A DNA stretch of 35,841 nt, taken from the NCBI RefSeq assembly GCF_001647275.1, contig NZ_LRMM01000058.1, forward strand, positions 1 to 35,841. The letters are read 5' to 3'. Numbering within the stretch: position 1 is the stretch's first letter; every line of letters starts with the position of its first letter. Under the pieces are notes generated by a model, which made no database searches, was not told the origin of the DNA, and saw only the letters and a list, made by a program, of their open reading frames with translations. This stretch comes from Rufibacter ruber. GTDB lineage: Bacteria; Bacteroidota; Bacteroidia; Cytophagales; Hymenobacteraceae. Shown here one piece after another: positions 1-8,064 of this stretch. A program made the translations under genes and the position numbers.

Positions 1-140
1 TGTTTTTTCGTCTTTTGAAATCGAGGAATACCGTAGTAGCATACAAGGAGAAAGCCTCGACCAAACTTATAGTTCCTTATTCTATATAACCCCTAATACT
101 AGATACCTGAATCTTGCGGTACAGCCAAAGCCATGGATCC

Positions 141-941
141 TTACAGCCGTTCCCCCTCTGGGTGCGTAGTCACCCTGAACGCCTTCTTCAACACCCCAGA
201 CAAAGAAAACAAGTACGCCAGCAACATTCCCGTTGCCGACCCTAAGGTGACGTCCAGTTCAGAGTGCACGCCCAGGGCCACCCGTGACATGCACACCAGC
301 ACCGCCCACAGCATAGGAAGCACCAGCCACGGGCGGTGCCGGCGGGGCAGCTGGAGGCCCAGCCACATGGTCAGCATGGAACCCAGCAGAAAAGCATTCT
401 GGGAATGGCCCGAAGGAAAGGAATAACCCGCCTCGCTCACCCAATGCTCCAGTACCAGCGGAGAAATCTGTCTATACTTCTCCGGGTTATTTCTCAGGTA
501 CTTGGCCAGGTAGAGCCGTCGCGCTTCAGCGCTTTGCAGGTAAAACGTGTCCAGCAGAGACGCCTCCTGCCCTTTGCCACCCAGCAGGAACTGGTGGCTG
601 GGGCGCGGCACCTCTGCGAGCGGCTTTATCACGTACTCATTCAGTAGGGCCATGCTGCCCAGCGTGAACAGCAGAAACAAAAAGGCAACCGTAAAGGACT
701 GCGCCTGCAGCTTAAGCCCCCTCTGCTGCCTGGCGGCCAGCAGACACAGCAAAATTCCCAGCACCGGGGTACCGTACACGCCTCCGGTCTGTGAGAGCAC
801 GTACCAGAAAAGGGTATCCCGGTCTTCCTGCAGGTAGCCGCTGAACGCCACCGGCAGCAGCCACACCCCCAGAACCAGCAGAAGCCAGCTCCCGGCCGTG
901 AGCAGCAGCGCAAACTTGTTTTGGCTTAAATGTTTCCTCAT
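141..941 (-). CDS. PAP2-family membrane phosphatase
   Basis: A 266-residue membrane protein of the PAP2 (type 2 phosphatidic acid phosphatase) superfamily. All three catalytic motifs are visible: K106-x6-R113-P114 (KPLAEVPRP), PSGH at 176-179, and SR at 219-220 followed by H226 and D230 (SRVALGVHSELD). Hydrophobic segments surround these motifs, as expected for a multi-pass inner-membrane enzyme with its active site at the membrane face. Family members remove phosphate from lipid phosphates such as phosphatidic acid, phosphatidylglycerol phosphate or undecaprenyl pyrophosphate. The substrate cannot be read from sequence. The gene stands alone, 171 bp downstream of the ABC ATPase end. The start ATG at 941 is the first available and precedes a plausible first membrane segment at residues 10-35. 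Family confident, substrate unknown. Confidence 0.88.
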   Translation of the reverse strand: MRKHLSQNKFALLLTAGSWLLLVLGVWLLPVAFSGYLQEDRDTLFWYVLSQTGGVYGTPVLGILLCLLAARQQRGLKLQAQSFTVAFLFLLFTLGSMALLNEYVIKPLAEVPRPSHQFLLGGKGQEASLLDTFYLQSAEARRLYLAKYLRNNPEKYRQISPLVLEHWVSEAGYSFPSGHSQNAFLLGSMLTMWLGLQLPRRHRPWLVLPMLWAVLVCMSRVALGVHSELDVTLGSATGMLLAYLFSLSGVLKKAFRVTTHPEGERL

Positions 942-1112
942 GGGTGAATTGTAGAGCAGGTTAAGCTTTGTCTTAGTTGATGAAAGCGGTTAGCATAAAG
1001 CTCTGGCCAATGATCCTCACCAATCAAAAACGTCAACATACTCTACGCAAAAAATTCTTACTGATAAGTTGGGGTCTTAAAATGGGAAAATACAGCATTG
1101 CACGCAAATTGT

Positions 1113-2624
1113 TTACGCCAGGGCCTGCACCTTTCCCTGCTCCAGCCGAAGCACCCTGGTCACACAAGCCGGTATCTCCTGGGCATAGTGCGTCACGTAC
1201 AGCAGCGTGGTGGAGCTATGGGCGCAGATCACCTCCAGCAGTTCTTTGAACCGTTGCCGCTGTTGCGCATCCATACCCTGGCAGGGTTCATCTAAGATGA
1301 GGAGCACCGGATTCTTGATAAGCGCCCGCGCCAGAAGGCACAGCCGCTGCACACTGGCTGAAACATTCCGGAGCGGTTTATCTTTTTCCTGCGCAATGCC
1401 CAGGAGCTCCAACCAGGCAAGGGCTTGGGCCGCATTGCCGGGCTGGCTTTTCCGGTGCAGCCCCAGCGTGTCATAGAACCCAGACTCCACCACCTCCAGG
1501 CAAGTGTTCTGGTACGGGAAGAACTGGAACAGCTCTGGCGAGACAAAGCCAATTTTCTTCCGGATGTCCCAGAGGGTTTCACCGGTGCCGCGCTTCCGGT
1601 CAAAGAGTGTAATGTCTTTAGAAAACGCCTGGGGGTTATCTCCGTTCAGCAGACTCAGCAGCGTAGTTTTACCGGCCCCGTTGTGCCCCAGGAGCGCCCA
1701 GTGTTCGCCCGGCCGCACGTGCCAGTTGACCTGGTCCAGCACCGTCTTCTCCCCATACCGCACCGTCACCTCCTTTAACTCTACCAGGGTTTGGTACCTA
1801 ACCGGGGGCGAGGCCGGCAACAGATCGTTCAACCCCGCCGGATTTAAGGCGGGGGAGTTCCCTTCAGGTTCAGGAGTGCCCTGATACCGCTCCTTCGGCT
1901 GCGCCGAAATAAGTTGCCCATTTTGCAGCACCGCCACATGGGTGATAGACGCCGGGATTTCATCAGGTGAGGTGGCCATGATCACCGTCACCCCTGAGGC
2001 GATGAGGTGGGCCAGCAGCTCTTCAAAGTTAGTCCTGGTCTCCAGATCAAGGCCCGTAAGGGGCATGTCCAGCAGCAGGAGTTTGGGCTGCTTCAGCAGT
2101 GCCTGGGCCAGTAGCAGGCGCTTGGTTTCGCCGTTAGATAGTTTGATCAGCTGCTTAGAAAGTAACCCCTCCAGCCGGAGCCGCTGCACCAGCTGGTCTA
2201 TGGTCCAGGTTTTGGCAGCGGTTGAAACTGTGTCTATTTCGGCCAGATACGCTGCCACCGTGGGAGCGTCCTCTGCGTCTGCGGCATGGTAGCGCTGCTG
2301 GTAGTAAAAGGAGCCGGTGTTGGTAGACAATGATTTGAAACGGTGCTTCTGGCCTACCAACGCCACCAGGTTTTTATAGGTGAAGAAGGAGTCCTGCACC
2401 GGGTTTTTCTCCAGATATTCCTCCAGAAACCCATGCGTCACCAGGCCGCCCACCAGGGGCAACTCCCCCGCAATGGCCCGCAGCAGGCTGGTCTTGCCCG
2501 CGCCACTCTCCCCTACCAGCGCCCACTGCTCCCCGGGCTGCACCTCAAACGTCAGGTCTTGAAACACATGGTGGTTCTGGTGCCGAATGGTAACATTCTG
2601 AAGCGAAAGGAATGAGCGGGGCAT
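1113..2624 (-). CDS. Two-domain ABC ATPase, ModF-like
   Basis: A soluble protein of about 503 residues with two ABC nucleotide-binding domains in tandem and no membrane segment. Domain 1 has Walker A GESGAGKT (38-45), signature LSNGE and Walker B LLLLDMP. Domain 2 has Walker A GHNGAGKT, a degenerate signature (VSASVQ) and Walker B LLILDEP. The layout matches the ModF/YlmA-type proteins named after E. coli ModF, whose role is unclear; they lack a dedicated permease. Domain 1 has DMP where the catalytic glutamate is normally found, so it may hydrolyse ATP poorly. The frame is open upstream to 2708, but those 28 residues look non-conserved. The ATG at 2624 sits just ahead of the first ABC beta-strand (FLSLQNVTI) and is preferred. 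No transporter partner lies nearby. Confidence 0.87.
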   Translation of the reverse strand: MPRSFLSLQNVTIRHQNHHVFQDLTFEVQPGEQWALVGESGAGKTSLLRAIAGELPLVGGLVTHGFLEEYLEKNPVQDSFFTYKNLVALVGQKHRFKSLSTNTGSFYYQQRYHAADAEDAPTVAAYLAEIDTVSTAAKTWTIDQLVQRLRLEGLLSKQLIKLSNGETKRLLLAQALLKQPKLLLLDMPLTGLDLETRTNFEELLAHLIASGVTVIMATSPDEIPASITHVAVLQNGQLISAQPKERYQGTPEPEGNSPALNPAGLNDLLPASPPVRYQTLVELKEVTVRYGEKTVLDQVNWHVRPGEHWALLGHNGAGKTTLLSLLNGDNPQAFSKDITLFDRKRGTGETLWDIRKKIGFVSPELFQFFPYQNTCLEVVESGFYDTLGLHRKSQPGNAAQALAWLELLGIAQEKDKPLRNVSASVQRLCLLARALIKNPVLLILDEPCQGMDAQQRQRFKELLEVICAHSSTTLLYVTHYAQEIPACVTRVLRLEQGKVQALA

Positions 2625-2741
2625 TGGGGAAACGGGTGTATAAAGTAAGCTGGCGCAGTAGACGCACAGGGTGTTCCATGGGTAAAGGTTCAGCCGGTTA
2701 GCCAGCAATCAGAAACTGAAACAAGACAGCTCTCACCCCTC

Positions 2742-2781
2742 TGTTTTAGGGCTGATTTGACCAAAACAGGTCAGAAACAGC
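2742..2781. repeat. GTTTT/AAAAC palindrome, degenerate copy
   Basis: Divergent member of the intergenic palindrome family. The outer CTGTTT / AAACAG arms match, and the inner arms carry several mismatches. Confidence 0.5.
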
Positions 2782-2841
2782 ATCTGCACCAAGACTTTCC
2801 GGTAACGGCGGTGTAGTGGCTAAGCCAAAATTCCAGTTCCT

Positions 2842-2881
2842 GCGTTTTGGGGCTACTTTCCCAAAAACAGCCCCAAAACAG
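2842..2881. repeat. GTTTT/AAAAC palindrome
   Basis: Arms GTTTTGGGGCT and AGCCCCAAAAC match exactly; the inner A/T part is imperfect. Confidence 0.75.
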
Positions 2882-3061
2882 CAGCTTGCTTCTCTTAAAG
2901 GCTCAAGCGCACGCTTGCGCCCTAACCTGTGCTAAAACATGAACAGCTTCACCGTTAGAGGTTAACGGTCTGCCTGCCAAGCGGGAAAATGGGTAAGAAT
3001 GAGATCCCGGTGGGAAAGGAAACCTTACCGGTTTGGCAGGATCTTACCCCACCTTTGGAAA

Positions 3062-4111
3062 TTACTTTGCCTTGGGTGAATTCACCTTCTGCAGCAGGAG
3101 TTCCGGTTCATTGGTGGTGATAAAATCTGCGTTGCGCTCCAGGAGCCAGTCCATGATGTTGGGGTCATTGACCGTCCAGACGTTGACGGTGAGGTGCAGG
3201 CGGTGGGCCTCTGTAATCCACTCCGGGTTCTTCTGCACCACGCTCTGGTGGTAGTCAAAGCCGTACATCTGGTCTTGGGCGAGTTGGGCAGGCGTTTTCT
3301 CCCCGTTCAGGTAAGAGACATGGGCAGAGGGCTCCAGCTCCAGCACCTTTTCCAGGATGGCATAGTCAAAGCTGATGTAGTCAACCCAGCCCTGGGCCTG
3401 CTGCCGCTGCACCATCTCCACCACCTTCTGCGCCAGCGCCTGCCCCCGCTCCTTGCTGATGGCCGAAGGTTTGATTTCCAGGATGAGCCTGGTTTTGTTC
3501 TGGTTCAAGCCCGCGTTGAGGTATGCCTCCAGCGTTGGCAGGCTCTCCCCGTTGGGTAATTTCACCTCAGCCAGCTCAGCCGCCGGGGTCTTTTCAATGT
3601 GCAGCCCCTTGATGTCATGGTCATGGTTCACAAACAGCACAGAATCTACCGACATGTGCACGTCAAACTCGCTTCCGGTGCAGCCCAACCGGATGGCATG
3701 CTGTAGCGCGCCAATGGAGTTCTCAGGGGCACCGGTGTTTTTCCAGGCGCCGCGGTGGGCAATGACTTTGTTTTTGATGAATTCGTCCTTCACAATTCTG
3801 AAGGAATACTGCTTTCCGGCTGCCTCCAGCACCACCTCCAGCCATTGGCTCTGCGGGGTAGACGCGGCCGCCTTCTTTACCTTGAGCGTCTTGTCTTTGC
3901 TTAACTCAAACAGCCGCGCACTTTCTATAGAGAGTTTCACCTGGGGCGTACCCGCTCCTTTTGAAACGGGCATCACTTTCCCCACCACCAGGTTCTGCGG
4001 GGTATAGGAAAAGTTGGAGAGGGTGATGGGGGCTTGAGCCATGGCCACAGAGGGTAACAGGAGGGTACAGAATACAAAAAACAATCTGGCAACAGGGGTG
4101 TGAAGTCTCAT
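3062..4111 (-). CDS. Secreted glycerophosphodiester phosphodiesterase
   Basis: About 349 residues. It hydrolyses glycerophosphodiesters to sn-glycerol 3-phosphate and an alcohol. The GDPD catalytic signature is clear: HRGAWKNTGAPENS from H119, then GSEFDVHMSVD and VNHDHDI, which supply the metal-binding E/D and the second catalytic histidine. Residues 1-25 (MRLHTPVARLFFVFCTLLLPSVAMAQ) form a signal peptide with an AMA-Q cleavage site, so the enzyme is probably periplasmic. Residues 26-110 form an extra N-terminal domain that is not part of the GDPD barrel and that I do not recognise. The frame is open upstream to 4285, but the extra 58 residues run through a palindrome copy and would bury the signal peptide, so the ATG at 4111 is preferred. 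Confidence 0.9.
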   Translation of the reverse strand: MRLHTPVARLFFVFCTLLLPSVAMAQAPITLSNFSYTPQNLVVGKVMPVSKGAGTPQVKLSIESARLFELSKDKTLKVKKAAASTPQSQWLEVVLEAAGKQYSFRIVKDEFIKNKVIAHRGAWKNTGAPENSIGALQHAIRLGCTGSEFDVHMSVDSVLFVNHDHDIKGLHIEKTPAAELAEVKLPNGESLPTLEAYLNAGLNQNKTRLILEIKPSAISKERGQALAQKVVEMVQRQQAQGWVDYISFDYAILEKVLELEPSAHVSYLNGEKTPAQLAQDQMYGFDYHQSVVQKNPEWITEAHRLHLTVNVWTVNDPNIMDWLLERNADFITTNEPELLLQKVNSPKAK

Positions 4112-4187
4112 AAGAAACAGGTTCAGTGAAGGTTTACAAGTAAGTACTATATCTGCTTTCATGCCAGTAATAAGAAGGGAAAAGTTT

Positions 4188-4227
4188 CTGTTTTGGGGCT
4201 GTTTTCTGAAAAACGGCTCCAAAACAG
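4188..4227. repeat. GTTTT/AAAAC palindrome
   Basis: Arms CTGTTTTGGGGCTGTTTT and AAAACGGCTCCAAAACAG pair with two mismatches. It lies between ilvA and the phosphodiesterase gene. Confidence 0.8.
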
Positions 4228-4342
4228 GAATGTCTAAAAGCGAATACCCCACCACCTTTCGGCAGCAGGGCATTCTACACAACACACAACACTAACTTTA
4301 AACGAACTGTTAAGCGTACTCTAAACAAACTAAAATGAACTC

Positions 4343-5614
4343 TTATACAAACAGGTTCAGAAAATCCTGCCGGCCGTTGAGGTACTCATAGGCGAAGCCT
4401 TCCTCCAGCATGCGCAGTTTGATGGCTTCCACATCCTGCGGGTGCTTCACCTCTACCCCAATGAACACGGGGCCTTTCTCCTTGTTGTTCTTCTTGATGT
4501 ACTGGAAATGAATGATGTCATCTTCTGGGTGCAGCACGCGGTTCACGAAGGTGCGCAGCGCCCCGGGCTTCTGGTTGAACGTGACCATGAAGTAGTGCTT
4601 GAGGCCCTGGTGCTGCAACGCGCGTTCCTTGATATCTTCCATGCGGGTGATGTCATTGTTGCTGCCGCTGATCACGCATACCACGTTTTTGCCTTTGATT
4701 TCCCCCGCGAAATCTTTTAGAGCCGAAATGCTCAAGGTGCCGGCCGGTTCCAATACCACGCCTTCCTCATTGTACATCTTGAGAATGTCTTCGCAGATCT
4801 GGCCTTCGGGCACCAGCACCACGTCATCCAGCAGTTCGCGGCAGATCTCAAACGTGATCTCACCGGGGCATTTCACGGCCGCCCCATCTACAAACGAGTC
4901 AATGGTCTCCAGCGCCTGACGCCGGTTTTCTTTAATGGACCGGTACATAGACGGCGCGCCCAGCGGCTGTACCCCAATCAGTCTGGTGTTAGGGCTCACC
5001 TGCTTGAACACACTAGAGACGCCTGAGGCCAACCCGCCCCCGCCAATGGGCATGAACAGGTAATCAATGGCAAAATCAGCGTCTTTGAAAATCTCCAGCC
5101 CCACGGTGGCCTGGCCTTCTACAATGGCCAGGTCATCAAACGGCGGAATAAACGCGCTGCCCCGGGCGTCACAGAATTCTTTGGCGGCCTTGAACGTGTC
5201 ATCATACGTGGCACCGGTGAGCACCACCTCTACCATGTCTTTCCCGAAGAGGCGGACTTTGTTCACCTTCTGGGCGGGCGTTTGGGCGGGCATGAAGATG
5301 TAGCCTTTGATACCCAGCAATTGGCAGGCATAGGCAACGCCCTGCGCGTGGTTTCCGGCGCTGGAGCAGACAATCTCCCCCGCCCTTTCCTCGGCAGAAA
5401 GCGACGAAATCTTGTTGTACGCCCCTCTAATTTTGTAGGAACGCACCACCTGCAGGTCTTCGCGCTTCAGATAGATCTCCGCCCCGTAGGTCTCAGATAG
5501 CCACAGGTTCTTCATCAGGGGCGTTTTATAGATCACCCCTTTCAGGTTCTTGGCCGCCTTCTCTACGTTCCCCAGCGCTACCACGGTTTCTAATGAAGCT
5601 GTCTCTTTCTGCAT
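4343..5614 (-). CDS. ilvA: Threonine ammonia-lyase (threonine dehydratase)
   Basis: About 423 residues. This PLP enzyme deaminates L-threonine to 2-oxobutanoate, the first committed step of isoleucine synthesis. K61 in RSYKIRGAYN is the PLP Schiff-base lysine, SSAGNHAQGVA is the substrate/asparagine loop, and GGGGLASG is the phosphate-binding loop. After the catalytic domain comes a single ACT-like domain of about 90 residues (HYFMVTFNQKPGALRTFV to the end), the short biosynthetic form likely to sense isoleucine. The ATG at 5614 is preferred over the longer frame to 5737, because the extra 41 residues are read through a palindrome and a MITE-like repeat; GAAAGAAGAA just upstream is a weak ribosome site. 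The gene is separated from ilvC by 435 bp containing a strong hairpin, so it may be transcribed separately from the main cluster. Confidence 0.95.
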   Translation of the reverse strand: MQKETASLETVVALGNVEKAAKNLKGVIYKTPLMKNLWLSETYGAEIYLKREDLQVVRSYKIRGAYNKISSLSAEERAGEIVCSSAGNHAQGVAYACQLLGIKGYIFMPAQTPAQKVNKVRLFGKDMVEVVLTGATYDDTFKAAKEFCDARGSAFIPPFDDLAIVEGQATVGLEIFKDADFAIDYLFMPIGGGGLASGVSSVFKQVSPNTRLIGVQPLGAPSMYRSIKENRRQALETIDSFVDGAAVKCPGEITFEICRELLDDVVLVPEGQICEDILKMYNEEGVVLEPAGTLSISALKDFAGEIKGKNVVCVISGSNNDITRMEDIKERALQHQGLKHYFMVTFNQKPGALRTFVNRVLHPEDDIIHFQYIKKNNKEKGPVFIGVEVKHPQDVEAIKLRMLEEGFAYEYLNGRQDFLNLFV

Positions 5615-5630
5615 GGTGAATTCTTCTTTC

Positions 5631-5669
5631 TGCTTTTGTCCTGTTTTCAGAAAACAAGCCCTAAAACAA
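5631..5669. repeat. GTTTT/AAAAC palindrome, ilvA side
   Basis: Inner arms around TGTTTTCAGAAAACA match well and the outer arms are imperfect. It starts 17 bp upstream of the ilvA start and forms the ilvA-proximal edge of the ilvC/ilvA island. Confidence 0.7.
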
Positions 5670-5681
5670 GTACCTTTTTCC

Positions 5682-5919
5682 CTGGCGCGAGTCTTCAGAC
5701 TCGTGCCGATGGATGGGTGGAGTCTCCAGACTCCCATTTTACGCTTGGTCTAACTCCTGACAGACCAACGCACTTCGAATCAGTGCCTTTTCGGTCTGTT
5801 AGGGGACAGACCGGGGGAGGTAGTTTCCAGACTCCATTCGTCAAAATCCTACTCGTGGCTCCCGGCGAGTCTGGAGACTAGCATCATCTTTTGTCACGAG
5901 TCTGGAGACTCGCGCCAGT
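5682..5919. repeat. MITE-like element with 24-bp inverted ends
   Basis: A 238-bp non-coding element. Its ends, 5682-5705 and 5896-5919, are inverted repeats of 24 bp with one mismatch; both are built on CTGGCGCGAGTCT. Inside are further GGAGTCT/AGACTCC copies and two small hairpins: TTGGTCT/AGACCAA (5745-5768) and CGGTCTGT/ACAGACCG (5792-5813). No transposase is present. Related shorter elements occur at 7257-7315 and 11618-11719, all in gaps of the same gene cluster. Confidence 0.8.
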
Positions 5920-5935
5920 TGGATCCAGTTGGGTA

Positions 5936-5972
5936 AAAGCCTGTGAAGCCTAAGAGACTTCACAGGCTTTTC
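5936..5972 (-). terminator. Strong hairpin terminator after ilvC
   Basis: A perfect 14-bp stem (AAAAGCCTGTGAAG with its complement) and a 9-nt loop. A-runs precede and T-runs follow the GC core on either strand, so it can work in both directions. It lies 77 bp past the ilvC stop and 320 bp before the ilvA start, and probably ends or attenuates the ilvC transcript. Confidence 0.82.
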
Positions 5973-5976
5973 TACT

Positions 5977-6008
5977 TTGGGCCTGTTTTCTGGAAAACAG
6001 GCCAAAAT
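5977..6008. repeat. GTTTT/AAAAC palindrome, ilvC side
   Basis: A perfect 10-bp inner stem, GGCCTGTTTT / AAAACAGGCC, around CTGG. It lies 40 bp past the ilvC stop. Confidence 0.8.
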
Positions 6009-6049
6009 GTATTTCAACCAATTTGCTTTTCCTCTGATGAGGGAAAGTT

Positions 6050-7093
6050 CTATCTGCCGGAACGCAGTTTTCTTACGGTAGCCCCGGTCTGCCATAACTC
6101 AGACTCACGCACCTCCGCCAACTCGGCTTCCAGCTCGGCACGGTAGCCTGGGGTTGAACCGCGCTGAATGGTACGGGCCGCTTCCTGGCCAGAAGCCACG
6201 CTGTCATACAGTTCATTCAATACCGGAAGAGTAGCCTCACGGAATTTGCCTTTCCAATCTAAAGCGCCGCGCTGGGCGGTTACCGAGCAGTTGCTGAACA
6301 TCCAGTCCATACCGTTCTCGCCTACCAATGGCACTAAGCTTTGGGTCAGTTCTTCCACCGTCTCATTAAACGCCTCAGACGGAGAGTGACCGCGCTGACG
6401 CAACACCTGGTACTGGGCTTCAATGATACCCGCCAAAGCACCCATCAACACACCGCGCTCACCGGTTAAGTCAGAGTATACTTCTTTTTTGAAATCGGTC
6501 TCGAACAGGTAACCAGAACCAACGCCAATCCCCATAGCAATAGCTTTTTCATAGGCTTTACCGGTGGCATCCTGGAACACCGCGAACGATGAGTTCAGGC
6601 CGCTGCCGGCCAGGAACAGACGGCGCAGGCTGGTGCCGCTTCCTTTAGGAGCTACCAGAATCACATCCACATCAGCGGGCGGAACAATGTTGGTTTGCTC
6701 TTTGAAGGTGATACCGAAACCGTGCGAGAAATACAGGGTGTTGCCTGGCTTCAGTCTTTCTTTGATGGTGGGCCACACGGCAATCTGACCGGCGTCTGAC
6801 AACAGGTTGCAGATGATGGTACCGCGCTCCACGGCTTCTTCAATAGAGAACAACGTCTCGCCTTCTACAAAACCATCTTGCTTGGCTTTCTCCCAAGAGG
6901 CTGAATCCTTGCGCTGGCCCACAATCACCTTGAAGCCATTGTCGCGCATGTTCAATGCCTGGCCCGGACCTTGCACGCCGTAGCCAATCACCGCAATCAC
7001 TTCGTCTTTCAGGGTCTCTTGGGCTTTTGCCAACGGATATTCATCGCGGGTTACCACGGTTTCTTCTACACCGCCGAAATTAATCTTTGCCAT
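6050..7093 (-). CDS. ilvC: Ketol-acid reductoisomerase
   Basis: 347 residues. It rearranges and reduces 2-acetolactate or 2-aceto-2-hydroxybutanoate to the 2,3-dihydroxy acid, using NADPH and two Mg2+. The N-terminal Rossmann motif is GYGVQGPGQA, followed by a GQRKDSASW loop typical of NADPH-dependent class I enzymes. Metal-binding acidic residues lie in SDLTGERGVL and in the EAQYQVL helix, and the conserved VAPKGSGTSLRR segment is intact. The length fits the short class I form. It follows ilvN in the same direction after a 341-bp gap filled by inverted repeats. The next feature downstream is a palindrome and a strong hairpin, so it may be the last gene of the main transcript. Confidence 0.97.
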   Translation of the reverse strand: MAKINFGGVEETVVTRDEYPLAKAQETLKDEVIAVIGYGVQGPGQALNMRDNGFKVIVGQRKDSASWEKAKQDGFVEGETLFSIEEAVERGTIICNLLSDAGQIAVWPTIKERLKPGNTLYFSHGFGITFKEQTNIVPPADVDVILVAPKGSGTSLRRLFLAGSGLNSSFAVFQDATGKAYEKAIAMGIGVGSGYLFETDFKKEVYSDLTGERGVLMGALAGIIEAQYQVLRQRGHSPSEAFNETVEELTQSLVPLVGENGMDWMFSNCSVTAQRGALDWKGKFREATLPVLNELYDSVASGQEAARTIQRGSTPGYRAELEAELAEVRESELWQTGATVRKLRSGR

Positions 7094-7199
7094 TTTACTG
7101 TAGCTAATAAAGGTTTTAAGATGATTTTACTAAATTAAGTGGAGGTGAAACCTCACCCCCGGCCCCTCTCCCACGGAGAGGGGAGTTTTTATGGTTTTG

Positions 7200-7236
7200 C
7201 GTTTTCGGCCTAGTTTCTGAAAAACAGGTCAAAAAC
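7200..7236. repeat. GTTTT/AAAAC palindrome
   Basis: Inner half GGCCTAGTTT pairs imperfectly with AAAACAGGTC. Part of the ilvN/ilvC island. Confidence 0.75.
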
Positions 7237-7256
7237 AGGTTTTACCTTTTCTTTTC

Positions 7257-7315
7257 TTGGCGCGGGTCTTCAGACTCGCTTCACTGGTGGTCACGAGACT
7301 GGAGTCTCGCGCCAG
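7257..7315. repeat. Short GAGTCT inverted-repeat element
   Basis: A 59-bp relative of the 5682-5919 element. Ends TTGGCGCGGGTCTTCAGACT and AGACTGGAGTCTCGCGCCAG are imperfect inverted copies with almost no interior. Confidence 0.7.
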
Positions 7316-7344
7316 TTGGTTACACGCCAAAAGGTTGCCATATT

Positions 7345-7384
7345 CCTGTTTTCAGCCTGTTTTTTTGAAAATCAGGCCAAAATC
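7345..7384. repeat. GTTTT/AAAAC palindrome
   Basis: GCCTGTTTT / AAAATCAGGC inner arms with a T-rich loop. Part of the ilvN/ilvC island. Confidence 0.75.
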
Positions 7385-7434
7385 GAATTTCTGTTCTCCC
7401 CTCTCCGTGGGAGAGGGGCCGGGGGTGAGGTTCC

Positions 7435-8043
7435 TTACATGCTGAACACCTTCTCGCGGCTGTTCAGGAACTCGTTTTCCATGACTTCATGGCCCGGCTC
7501 GGCGCGTTCAAACTCGCGCAGTTTGCGGTTGAAGCCGTCGCTGTCTTTGATGATGGCGATGCGGGCGCTGCGCACAAACTCTATCAGCCCGAACGGCTGC
7601 AGAATCTTGATCAGGTTGTCGGTTTCCTCGCGGTGGCCGGTGGTTTCAAAGACGGTATAATCTTTTCTAATCACCACCACTCGGGCGCCGTTTTCGCGCA
7701 GCAGCCGCTCTACTTTGGCTTTCTCGGCCACAATGTCGGTGGGCACTTTGTAGAGCGCCATCTCCTGCCAAATCACGTCTTCGTTGGTGTTGTAGTACAC
7801 CTTAAGCACCTCTACCTGTTTCTCAATCTGGCGGGCAATTTTGCTCACCACCTCTTCAGTTTCGTGTACCACGATGTTGAAGCGGTGGATTCCCTCAATT
7901 TCGCTGGGCGAGGTGTTGAGGCTTTCAATGTTCATCTTGCGGCGGGAGAATATCATGGCGATGCGGTTGAGCAACCCAATCTGGTTCTCTGTGTACACCG
8001 TGATGTTGTATTCCTGCCGTTCTATTGGCGCTTGCTCACTCAT
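7435..8043 (-). CDS. ilvN: Acetolactate synthase small (regulatory) subunit
   Basis: 202 residues. This regulatory subunit of acetohydroxyacid synthase activates the IlvB catalytic subunit and gives valine feedback. The N-terminal ACT domain is clear (YNITVYTENQIGLLNRIAMI, then MNIESLNTSPSE), and a second ACT-like half follows (residues about 85-170), as in the longer IlvH/IlvN type. It starts 21 bp after the ilvB stop with AGAAGAAG directly before the ATG, a good site for tight co-expression. Only 4 bp separate its stop from the repeat island that fills the gap to ilvC. Confidence 0.96.
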   Translation of the reverse strand: MSEQAPIERQEYNITVYTENQIGLLNRIAMIFSRRKMNIESLNTSPSEIEGIHRFNIVVHETEEVVSKIARQIEKQVEVLKVYYNTNEDVIWQEMALYKVPTDIVAEKAKVERLLRENGARVVVIRKDYTVFETTGHREETDNLIKILQPFGLIEFVRSARIAIIKDSDGFNRKLREFERAEPGHEVMENEFLNSREKVFSM

Positions 8044-8064
8044 CTTCTTCTTGGTTTAGCAAGG

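Larger units (their letters stand above)
2625..3061. other. Intergenic region upstream of the ABC ATPase
   Basis: 437 bp without a convincing gene. It holds two GTTTT/AAAAC palindromes (2742-2781 and 2842-2881) and a small perfect inverted repeat, ACCGTTA-GAGGT-TAACGGT, at 2951-2969. No promoter box stands out. Confidence 0.6.
7151..7430. repeat. Nested inverted-repeat island between ilvN and ilvC
   Basis: A 280-bp unit bounded by perfect 35-bp inverted arms (7151-7185 and 7396-7430). Each arm holds a CCCCTCTC/GAGAGGGG hairpin and a GGGGGTGAGG tail that points outward, like an inverted pair of REP sequences. Inside lie two GTTTT/AAAAC palindromes (7200-7236 and 7345-7384) on either side of a GAGTCT element (7257-7315). 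The unit ends 4 bp from the ilvN stop codon. Confidence 0.85.

Noticed and set aside
1-140. Partial gene at the left edge
   Set aside because: Neither strand gives a protein-like frame; the first 140 bases look like the gap downstream of the PAP2 gene.
5636-5919. Possible CRISPR array from repeated GAGTCT/AGACTC units
   Set aside because: Units are inverted and irregularly spaced, not direct repeats with equal spacers; no cas gene is near.
5841-6095. Minus-strand open frame of 84 codons between ilvC and ilvA
   Set aside because: It is composed of the MITE-like repeat, the terminator hairpin and a palindrome, and overlaps the ilvC end.
7151-7185. Rho-independent terminator between ilvN and ilvC
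   Set aside because: The GAGAGGGG hairpin has no T-run after it on the minus strand and is part of a repeated 35-bp inverted arm, so I treat it as a repeat.
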